Part shown: piece by piece, positions 54,956 through 64,000 of the stretch
Position numbering within the stretch: the first letter of the stretch is position 1
Layout of the letters: the number at the start of each line of letters is the position of its first letter
Origin: Fragum whitleyi
Taxonomy: Eukaryota; Mollusca; Bivalvia; Cardiida; Cardiidae
Direction: 5' to 3'
NCBI GenBank assembly: GCA_948146395.1
Contig: OX411556.1
Coordinates: 31,571,056 to 31,635,055, forward strand
Length of the DNA: 64,000 nt
The notes under the pieces: model-generated
What the model was told of the DNA's origin: nothing
The model's input: the letters and a program-made list of their open reading frames with translations, nothing else
Databases searched by the model: none
Made by a program: the position numbers and the translations under genes

Positions 54956-55713
54956 TAGCTTGGCTGTGTTCGGAGATAACCCGAGGTATTGCTATAACCT
55001 TGGTGTCGTCGTCGACGTTGTCATCGTTGTCGTCGTCGTGCGAAAACTTTGGCATTTTGTGATAACTTTTAAATGGTAAGTGGACGGGTCTTCATATTTC
55101 ACATGATGATTGTCTGGGACAAGCACTTTTGTTGGTACCAAGTTTTAGGTCATCAGTCAAGGTCAAGGTCATTTTTCAAGGTCAAATTTGTGAGAAAAAA
55201 AAATGAAAAGACTTTGACGTTTTGCGATAAATTTTGAATGGTAAGTGTTAAGGCCTTCATATTTTCACATGATGATTACCTTGGACAAGCACTTTCTGAT
55301 GGTACGAAGTTCAGGGTCAATAGTCAAGGTCATTTCTTAAAGTCCAATTTGTGAAAAAATGCAAAAACGTTGTCATTTTGCGATTACTTCTGAATGTTAA
55401 GTGCTATGGCATTCATATTTCACATGATGATCGCCTGGGACAAGCACTTTCTGTTGGTAACAAGTTCAAGATCATCAGTCAAGGTCAAGGTCACTTTTTA
55501 AGGTCAAACTTGTGAAAAAAAATAACATTGGTCATTCCTTTTGAATGGTCAGTGATCGGGCCTTCATATTTCACATGATGATTGCATGATGATGAACTTT
55601 AGAAGCATTTTCTGCAAATTATGCCCCTTTTTCTAGTTAGTTTTTTCACCGTCCATTACTTATTTTGCCATCCAGCACTTACAGCCGAGCGTAGGCACCC
55701 GTAGGCGGTGCTT
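54956..55713 (+). mobile_element. HINE-like element, TAGCTTGGCTG family
   Basis: The head TAGCTTGGCTGTGTTCGGAG is followed by a GTCGTCGTCGACGTTGTC-type stretch. About three to four units of about 150 bp contain TTCACATGATGATTGYCTGG, GACAAGCACTTT and GTCAAGGTCAAGGTCA. The end is GCCGAGCGTAGGCACCCGTA and GGCGGTGC. A 3' fragment of the same family is at 31010. Confidence 0.6.
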
Positions 55714-55861
55714 AAGTAGGTAAGTATTAATTATCATGGCCTCACCAACGTTAAATATGCATGTTATCCTTTTATACCTCATGTTACACATGAAAATCTT
55801 AAACAGTACTATCCTGTCACAGAATTTTCATAGAGCCACTGGCCTATAATCCTCTCGTTTA

Positions 55862-56140
55862 CGCCGCCGTCAAAGCGCAGTGGTAGCGCATCGGGTTACC
55901 ACTCAAAAGTTCCCGGGTTCGAATCCCGACGGCGGCGTTCATACTCATCGACTATTTGTCTTCAACCAATGGGTCGATAATCGTAGACCTATGCGGGATA
56001 ACAGCTGGGGGCTAGAAAAGGATGTGATGGTAGTACTGGTGTGAGATAAACTGGGAATCCATTGTTAGGTTCTCCAATGGCCGAATTTTAACTTAGAGTT
56101 TGTTGAAAGCGGCATAAAAACCCATTTGAAACCACAAATC
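55862..56140 (+). mobile_element. tRNA-derived SINE with intact head
   Basis: The tRNA-like head (55862-55937) keeps a 10-base acceptor-like pairing (CGCCGCCGTC with GACGGCGGCG), an A-box-like AAGCGCAGTGGTAGCG and a perfect B box GGTTCGAATCC at 55917-55927. The SINE core follows (CAACCAATGGGTCGATAATC, ACCTATGCGGGATAACAGCT). The 3' part ends in GTTGAAAGCGGCATAAAAAC. Transcription by RNA polymerase III is likely while the boxes are intact. It is not a tRNA gene. Confidence 0.85.
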
Positions 56141-56173
56141 CCTTTTTACGGGCTAAAGTTGGTTGTAACATAC

Positions 56174-56356
56174 ATTGCTCGCATATTCGTTGCTGTCAAT
56201 GGAATTCCGACGATCTCTAATGAAGTCCCATTCGTCTTTGTTGGTGATTGCCAGCTCTGTTTCAACGACGTCCTTGTCGGTTACAGCTTTTGGTAGCTGA
56301 ACCTTTTCATGGGCGATTCTTCTGGTATTATATTCCATTTCAACCTCATCCAATAC
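56174..56356 (-). CDS. Exon of unrecognised minus-strand host gene
   Basis: A TTCTTCTGGTAG acceptor and a GTATGT donor bound 183 bases, 61 codons, phase 0 at both ends. It encodes VLDEVEMEYNTRRIAHEKVQ, then a hydrophilic, acidic stretch (KDVVETELAITNKDEWDFIR) and NSIDSNEYASN. No transmembrane segment is visible. Together with 53377 and 52579 it gives an unbroken 167-codon frame when joined. Confidence 0.62.
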
Positions 56357-56359
56357 CTA

Positions 56360-57690
56360 CCAGAAGAAAATGCCTTTGACATAATGTTTTCAGTGTAAAT
56401 GTTATCTATCATGCACTAAGACAGTTAAATACAGGTTGATTTATAATATCTGCCACAATTTTCAATTCTTGTTATTTTTTACTTCTTTGTTTAAACTAAT
56501 TCCCATTTCGAAGACGAGGGGGTGTATTGCTCTGCACGTTTGCCTATTAGACAAGTAACTATTATCCAGGAGACCTCTAGAAATCACTTTAGGGCGGCCC
56601 GAAATGTAATTCAAAGTTATATAGTAGAAACTGTTCATCAACCTTTGCTGAACAAAATCTGCCCTGTCTGCAGTCCAGGAAATGTCTATTATGCAAATTA
56701 CTGAGGTCAAAGGTCATCAAGTACATTTACGCTATTACGGCAATATATCACTATTAACTGACTGTTATGCTGATTTTTTTGATGAATAATTGACTGAAAT
56801 AGTTTAATAATTATTCAATTCTATAGATCAAATGTTTACACAAACAAAAAGTAGCATTTCGGAACCTTTGTTGAAATCAAATTACTGAAAGTACTGATAT
56901 TTTAGGCATTAAAGTTTGTTTTCATTTTGTGTGTTACAAAACTGACCCCAAGCACATTTATTCATTATGTTTACTGAAAGTTAAAGTATTCAAGATGATT
57001 TTAATTTGCTTTTATCATCATTTGTAATATAAACTATGATCATTTTACTTCATACATATGCATACATGTATTTGTAAAAGTCCATATATATAAATATTGA
57101 CATTGATTCCGACGACTTCGGATAGTCCCCATGAAAATATTTTTGAAACTTGTTGAGTAAAATTAATAAAAACGTATATATGTGACCCGTCATGCGATAA
57201 AGGACCATTTAGGAATTGTGTGAAATAGACATTTGAAAAGGAGATTGATTCTATTAATGGTCAACCAGAGCTTTATTTTAAAAAAATCTTTCATAGAAAG
57301 GTAGTTAGATCATCCTTGATTCAGAAAATTACCAGGGTGAGAAAAGTTTCGATCCTATTTAGTCTGCTCAGTCTGTGCAGTCTGACTAGAATCGAGACTT
57401 TACGCTTTTCCTTGATGGTCCCTTTACGCATGAAGGGTCACATGTTATAATCTGTTATTTTGTAAAATTGAATCAAAACCCTCTCCAAAGGTAAATTATT
57501 GGTCTCCATGGACGTGACATCACTCAACACCAGTATACCATACGAAGATTGCATTACTGCACGCAAAGAAGTTTAAAGCATAAGGGATGTCAAAAGTAAG
57601 ACATACTTGTTGATTCTTTTGTGAAAAAGACTTTTAATCTATCAATCAATGAGAAAACGGTGAATGCTAATTGGTTATGAAGTAAAGTAT
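56360..57690. other. Intronic or intergenic sequence, nothing recognised
   Basis: AT-rich DNA without supported ORFs or terminal repeats. The small overlapping frames at 56460-56710 lack splice signals or family features. Confidence 0.4.
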
Positions 57691-57694
57691 GTCA

Positions 57695-57893
57695 ATCTAG
57701 TTTGTCTCTCACCAATGGGTTGGTAATCGTAGACCTATGTGAGATAGCGGCTGGAGGCTAGGAAAGGATGTGGTGGTTGTACTGGTGAGTGAAATACCAG
57801 GAAACCATTGTTAGGTGCTCCAGCCGCCGCGATATAACTGAAATAATGTTGAAAGCGGCGTTAAACTCCATTCAATCAATCAATCAATGTCAA
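57695..57893 (+). mobile_element. tRNA-derived SINE, 5' truncated
   Basis: The SINE core TTTGTCTCTCACCAATGGGT, ACCTATGTGAGATAGCGGCT and CCAGGAAACCATTGTTAGGT is present. The end is GTTGAAAGCGGCGTTAAACT and a (TCAA)n tail. The tRNA-like head is missing. Confidence 0.8.
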
Positions 57894-59022
57894 TCTAGAG
57901 TCTAACAGGTTTGATGCTTACACGTATAGTTGAAGACCTGTTTAGTTTTAATTTTGGTTGTTATTGTCGTTTGTTTGTTTTTTCGGTTATTTGAGACTCG
58001 TGTCTTTTGGCCTAGCCTAACAGATCTTATAATCTTATAATCGTAAGGTTTACAGTTCCCGTAAAATCGCGCGATGCTCACATTGACATCATACTGTTAT
58101 TAGGGCCCTAGTGCAAAAGACTCCACTCACATTCATTCTGAATCAAATCACTCGGTCAGCCCTTCATTCTTGGTATTCCAAACCATCTCAATAAAAACGC
58201 TCCGAAATCATTCACAACGTTCCCGAATTGCTCGTAATCAATTCGAAATTAGAAGCACTCAAATCATTTAATGATTTCATTGACCAGCGTGAATTTTGAA
58301 AAGTCTGATTTGTATGTGAAGACACAGATCTTAATTTATGTAACAATACATGATTAAATAGGATCTACCAGTTTCAACCAAAAACGTTGGAATTCATTCG
58401 AAAGTCGCTCATCCCATTCATTTCAATCCTTAATCATTCCTTTTGTCAATTTCACGATGTTATTAGCTGTAGGACGCCGAGAGTTAAAGATTAACAGGAG
58501 CCGTAAGGACTACATAAGGCAAGTGTAAGCTAGGCTAAATGGAAGGTCCATATTCAACTTTATCACCTTCAGAGTAAACTTTATTTATTTATTCATTTCA
58601 TTTTATTTAAATATCATCATTTAAACTTTTCGAAACTATCAACTCAGGAAAAATGTGTGAAATGCACATGATTACCGTTTTCCTGATGTCGAAAATGTTA
58701 CAAGCCTACCCCAATGAATTATTTTGTTTTATCGTCTTCGGGTGTCAAACACTAGTTACTAAAGCCATGTTTAGGCTGTATTTCCAATGTATTGGTCGTC
58801 CAGTGACAAAATCATCCCTATTTCCCTGTTTTGCTTGTTAAAATCCTGATCAAATAGTTCAAAGTGCCTCTGTTCTTACAAAGTGAATAAGCATTGTTAC
58901 GTGCTTCTCACAAAATTGATCCTAAATACACTTATGTTTTCTAATAAAAATTAATAATCCCATACTTTACTCATTATCTGAAATTTCTTCAAAGAACCCA
59001 TTCTTCTCTGTTTTAATTCTAG
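57894..59022. other. Nothing recognised
   Basis: No supported ORF, RNA or repeat. The 62-codon frame at 58653 has no recognisable content. Confidence 0.35.
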
Positions 59023-59497
59023 TCCTTGTATGTCACATCCTCAAGCCTGGTCGTGACTAAAAATACTGTAAGTGTCACAAACTTATTTTGAATGTTTGTA
59101 TTGAAAAAATTGAAATGTTTCTAAAAAAATATGAGTAGGCATTTATCTTGCTAGATATATTACTTAGGCCTGTAAAATTATTTCATAACGGCTGCACAAA
59201 GATTCAAACTTGTGACCGGCGTAAAATATAAGTGCGACGGGTTATTGATGCTTATAAACACGAAACGATATTGTCAATGTTAATTTCCTATGTCAGTGTT
59301 GAGGATCCATACTGTTGCCTCGAAAATAAGGGATTTGCTATTAGGTAAGCATGATGACACATTCTTTTTTATACGAACTGGATTTGATTTTAATGCCCCA
59401 AAAAGTGTGTGAAATATAAATGAAAATTATCGAGCAGTTTTTGTTTCTTTTACTTAGTACAAAAACTTACGCTAAATTCTGGAGAAAAAAAACTTTT

Positions 59498-60833
59498 TAG
59501 CTCGACTATTCGTAGAATAGGGGGGGGGGGCTATTCCGGTCACCCGGGCGTCAGTGTCGGTGTAATGCTTTGGTTAAGTTTTTTCTTGCAAGTGTTTAAA
59601 ATTTCTGTTTCAACTAAAGCTATTGCTTTGAATTTTTTCACATACTTCTGTGACCATGATATCAGCCTCTAGACAAAGATTCATTACTCTGATATTGAAT
59701 TTAGTGGAATTTTAACCCTTCTCGGACTTAGAATTTCTTGGTTAAGTTTTTACGTGCAAATGTTGTATAGATGTAATATCTATTTCTACCTTAATTATTG
59801 CTTCCAAACTTTGCACATGCTTTTTATGACCATGAAATCAACTTCTAGAAAAAGATTCAATACTCTGATATTGAAATGTAATGGAATTTTAACCTTTTCG
59901 GACTTATAAATTCCTGGTTAAGTTTTTACGTGCAAGTATTATATAAAAGTTATAGCTCTATTTCTACCTAGGTGTTTGCTTGGAAACTTTACACATGCTT
60001 TTGAGACCATAATATCAGCCTCTGGACAAAGATTTATTAGTCTGGTGTTGAATTTTATTGCATTTTAACCATTTTAAGACTCAGAAATTCTTGGTTAAGT
60101 GTTGACATGCAAAAGTTTTACATCAGTTATATCTCTAATTCTAGTAAAGCTATTGCTTTAAAACTTTGCACATGTTTCTGTGATCATAACAACGGCCTCT
60201 ATACAAACATTCAATTCCATGGTATTGAATTAAGTGGAATTTTAACCATTTTCGTCCTAGAAATCTTGGTTAAGTTTTTACGTGCAACTTACGTACATAT
60301 GTAATATTCTGTTTCTACTAAAGCTTTTGTTTGGAAACTTTACACATGCTTCTGTGACCATAATATCAGCCCACAGAAAAAGATTCATTATTCTGATATT
60401 GAATTTAGAGGAATATTAACAGTTTTTGGACTTAGAAATTCCTTGTTAAGTTTTACGTGAAAATATTGTATATCAGTTATATCTCTATTTTTTCTTCAGC
60501 TAATGCTTGGAAACTTTACACATGCTTTTGTGTCCATATTATCAGCCTCTAGACAAAGATTCAGTACTCTGATATTTAATTTAGTGGGATTTTTTCCCTT
60601 TTCGGACGTAAACATCTTGGTTATGTTTTTTATGTTTTATATTAGTTGTAACTCTGTTCCTACTTAAGCTTTTGCTTTGAAACTTTGTACATGCTTCTGT
60701 GACTATAATATCAGCCTCTGGACAAAGATTCTTGACTTTCATTTATTTGAATTTCCAATGTCGATATTGATTTGCTGTTACTATCCAGCATTATGAATAG
60801 TCTAGCTTCGCTGTACTCCTACAGCTCTTGTTT
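59498..60833 (+). mobile_element. HINE-like element, TAGCTCGACTATTC family
   Basis: It starts TAGCTCGACTATTCGTAGAA, TAGG and a G run. It ends ATGAATAGTCTAGCTTCGCT...ACAGCTCTTGTTT, whose GAATAGTCTAGC mirrors the start. The body has about seven units of about 180 bp containing CTTGGTTAAGTTTTTACGTG, AAACTTTACACATGCTTYTG and ATATCAGCCTCTRGACAAAG. Confidence 0.75.
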
Positions 60834-62013
60834 CTAAGCAAGCTCACAGGTTTCCTCAATTGTTCATGGAGTAAAATGTAAACAGAGCTTTAAAAGGTAT
60901 CAAATGTTACTGTATTTTATCCTTAATGGTTTAGTTAATTTGATTTAGGACTAGTCTTTAATCTCGTAGAACCGTTGTTTAAGGTAAATCCCTTACAGCC
61001 TGAACCTTCGGAATCCGTATACAACAGTACGCCTTTGGACAAAGCTTCAAAGAGTTATCACTCAATAATAGACAAACACTGGTCCAAACTTAAGTCATCA
61101 AGTTAACTCAGAAAAATATTCCCTGTGAATCAAGTTGTAGCATACTGAATACCCAAGTGAATTCGAGAAATTATTGTTAGAGGGAAATTAAGTACTGCTG
61201 CAACCAATGACTATCTCAGAAATTCTGGAACAAGTAAAACACTAAGGTGTCAAACGTGCATTTTCCTGGAAGGCATGCAGACTTTGAAATCTCATCTTGG
61301 CAATGTAACTACAATTAGAGGTTCACACAATTGCAAAACTTCAAATGTTGTGTACCTCATCACATGTACGATTTTCCACAAACATTTGTGAAACCTAGTA
61401 ACATATCAACAAGCCCATAAATTCACACCGATCCAACTGGAAAACCTAATAATTCAATAGTTCTCCAGTTACAGAACCTTTTATCGAAGTCAACCACTCA
61501 TTCTACAATGTTGTCCTGTGTTACATTGAAGCCATCAGCAAATGATGCTCATATCTGTGCTATGAGTAAAACATCTTTTTAGATTGAATTTGTTTTTTCT
61601 CATTGTTTGACTCCTAGGAAAAAAGTTGATTTTGTTTTTCAACTGCCTAGAGTTCAATGTTATGTTCGAGCACTAGACCAAGGGGAAAGCCATATATACA
61701 TTTATATTTGAGTGTTAAATATAGTTATGTAAATGTATCACATGAATTCATCCGTATGCTAAAGTTAATATGTTGCTTTTATCCAAACATTCTCCGTTTA
61801 GAACTGAAGTACTTTTAGTACTTTGATCTTTTATTTTTGACTAATTTGCTGCTATTTTGCAAGTATATAATTATGTGAATATTATTTGCATATGTACAGT
61901 TATATGATACTAAAAACCTGGATTTATTTTGATCATATCATAAAAGAATTGTTCATTAATACGATTTTCTACTGTTTTGCACTCAATGACCTTTGACCTC
62001 TGTACTGACCTAC
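60834..62013. other. Nothing recognised
   Basis: No supported gene or repeat structure; probably intron of the minus-strand gene. Confidence 0.35.
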
Positions 62014-62142
62014 AAAAGGGATTGTGAATCTGCAGACAAGCCTAGCAATGTTCCTCAGATATTGGGCAAGCAAAATATCATTGTCTGCATCCATTACAAA
62101 TCGGGCCTCCCTGGTCTCAAAATTTGAGATTGGATCACTAGT
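62014..62142 (-). CDS. Candidate exon of the minus-strand host gene
   Basis: The 129-base open frame (43 codons, phase 0 at both ends) encodes TSDPISNFETREARFVMDAD, then NDILLAQYLRNIARLVCRF. It lies between an ATATAG acceptor with a poor pyrimidine tract and a GTAGGT donor. The phase agrees with the exons on either side, but the splice sites are weak and no family is recognised. Confidence 0.3.
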
Positions 62143-62421
62143 CTATATTAATTCTGAATGCTTTTACCTAGGGACATCATTATTTCATATTCACACTCAT
62201 CAGATTATGGGCTTTCAACCAGGGACCAAGGTCCTTGATGATTTGACTTTGACCATGGCTTTTTTTAGAATTAGAAAAACTTTAACCAAAAACTTTAACC
62301 AAACATTTTAACCTTGCATATATTTTCTGAATGCCTTTACCTCATTAAACCTCATATCAACATTCATTGGGTGATATGATGCATCTTTGCATATAATGCA
62401 ACCCAAAATATACGACTTACC

Positions 62422-63472
62422 TTCTTGTAATCCTTTATTTCATGGAAGAGCCTCTCAACGATGTACAACGTCAGGTGAAGAATCCTCCTTTCTGACACGA
62501 TCTGCATCTTGGCATATAATACACCCCAAAGCTCAATTTCCCTCTCTTCTCCAGTATTATTTTTGGTACATACATAGGTACTAAAAACCTTCGTGTACAC
62601 AGTTGCTCTATTATCCTGTAAGATACAAAATGTTTCAAGGTCTAATGTAAGGCTTTGAACTATCGGGACTTCGATGGTTTCTTGACATTTGGAATCGTCC
62701 TTGTAGCTGTATCTCCAAATTTGTACTCCTTCTGATGTACTACTTGCAAGCTTAAGGTCGATTATTGCAAAGTCTTGAAGCTTTTTGACCCCTGGTAGAT
62801 CATACTCGATACAAGGAGATATGATACTGCAATCCTCTTTAATTTCCATCTTCTTTCTTACATCCATAAGACAAGTATGACTTGAAACGTGTACTTCAAT
62901 GTCGTTTTGCTGTACATCCTTTTTAGATATAGTCATCCTTGCATCAGAATTATCTAGCTCGACATGTAAAGTTTTCTTATTTAGGAAACACGACAGGTTG
63001 AAAGGATTGCCAAACATGTCCCTCCTGTTGCTCTGTTTATCACTTGGTGTTTGTGTAGATGAATCTTTCAAAATATTTTCAGTTAAGTTTTTTGTATTGA
63101 CTGCAATATCTTTAATTAAGTCCTCCATTCGCAACGTACATGTAATTGTACTATGGAGACTTTCACTGTAAGAATTTCTCTGTTGGCTGCAATGACTGAT
63201 ACTCATAGATTGAGATTGCAGTTCAATATTTTCAAATGTACAATCGGATTCAACGAATGTTGCTTCAATATTATCAATGTTTAATTCATCCAAATCAACA
63301 TCTAAAGGATAAGCTGAACAACCTTGGTCAGAGTTGTCATTTATGTACCTAAATACTTGATCTGAAGTTTGGGCGTTAGAAATTCTTTTCGGTTTATCTG
63401 ACATGTCCTTCTGTGGTGATTCTAAACATTGGTTTACACTGTGATTGGTTCTTTTATTTCTTTTTCGACAAA
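62422..63472 (-). CDS. Large exon of unrecognised minus-strand host gene
   Basis: An ATATTTTCAG acceptor (63473-63482) and a GTAAGT donor (read at 62416-62421) bound an open frame of about 350 codons. The first codons read CRKRNKRTNHSVNQ, a basic patch like a nuclear localisation signal. An ATG at 63402-63404 (MSDKPKRIS) could also start translation. The N-terminal 130 residues are polar and Ser-rich, probably disordered. The C-terminal half has alternating hydrophobic and charged residues and looks folded (DLKLASSTSEGVQIWRYSY, RILHLTLYIVERLFHEIKDY). It ends in phase 0, compatible with the downstream exons. I do not recognise it; a nuclear protein is a guess from the basic patch. Confidence 0.6.
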
Positions 63473-63643
63473 CTGAAAATATAAAGGTATTTTATAACGC
63501 TTTTTAACTGATTAACGTGACGAGTAACGTCAATAGATTTTTTCCTGGCGGATTCATCGATTGCGTTAAATTTCCAAAGTGATTTTTTTGGCAGATTTAA
63601 CGTAATGGTACTGATATCAAAACGTTGTTATATAAGTCACAGT

Positions 63644-63725
63644 AAAGTTTTTGGTGACATTCTTGTCTTTTTTGCATCAACAATAAAGTTTTAGGTGACA
63701 TTCTTGTCTTTTTTGCATCAACAAC
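63644..63725. repeat. Tandem duplication of a 41-bp unit
   Basis: AAAGTTTTTGGTGACATTCT...GCATCAACAAT at 63644 is repeated at 63685 with two or three changes. It lies in the intron upstream of the large exon. The rest of the window to 64000 holds nothing recognised. Confidence 0.8.
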
Positions 63726-64000
63726 AACTCTATCGTTACACATGACTCCTCCACTCGATGAAAAAAGCTACAATAATACTATTCCTGCAAAACAAAACAA
63801 AAGAAAAAAAGACAAAAAACAAACAAGAATGGAAAGATGTTCCTTTAAAAACGTTCACCTGAGTTCGTAGATGAGATACCGGTAAGAACATAAAATCAAA
63901 CTTAAATTAACAATTTAGCAGCTTAGAAGACCTACTTGTTATTGATCGAAGGCTTTCTTCCTAACTCCAATATTTTAAGAATACTAAATATTCTGTAATT

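Noticed and set aside
55862..55937. Candidate tRNA gene with a perfect B box
   Set aside because: It continues directly into a SINE body shared with three other copies. The anticodon arm is not convincing and the head is a SINE promoter.
62024..62311. 95-codon plus-strand ORF
   Set aside because: No recognisable content. The opposite strand has a better-supported candidate exon in part of the same interval.

Overview
The window is animal nuclear DNA, AT-rich, with spliced genes buried in transposable elements. Its many copies of short interspersed elements starting TAGCTCACCTGAGC and ending GGCCCTCTTGTT are typical of bivalve molluscs, so a bivalve or close relative is the best guess. That is inference, because no marker gene settles it.

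Layout. (1) 1-9113: a nearly complete Ty3/Gypsy LTR retrotransposon on the minus strand. It has an LTR of about 718 bp, a Lys-type primer site, a long leader, gag, pol reached by a -1 slippery site, and an integrase tail cut off by one in-frame stop. (2) 9440-14779: a CR1/L2-like non-LTR element on the minus strand. It reads SGNH-hydrolase-like ORF, an array of five phased hairpins, a PHD-finger/coiled-coil ORF1, one in-frame TAG, then an endonuclease/reverse transcriptase ORF2. (3) 18379-39578: a five-exon plus-strand host gene that I recognise as the UPF0538/C2orf76 family. Its exons join in perfect frame to 130 codons. Its introns carry Helentron-like (HINE/pearl-like) repeats, piggyBac-like and hAT-like MITEs, a SINE, and a 3-kb ORF-less insertion with 470-bp direct terminal repeats. 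(4) 40000-51250: more repeat elements, a Harbinger-derived element with an 18-bp perfect inverted repeat lying inside a decayed hAT/ZNF862-like relic, and a Tc1-like relic. (5) 52579-63472: exons of an unrecognised minus-strand host gene whose identified introns are mostly phase 0, mixed with SINEs and HINE-like elements.

Most noteworthy: the hairpin array, with exact 50-bp spacing and arms that covary, between the first two ORFs of the LINE; the TAG-separated ORF1/ORF2; and the many HINE-like families with unrelated bodies but shared termini, almost all in one orientation. I see no tRNA gene, rRNA gene or prokaryotic system.
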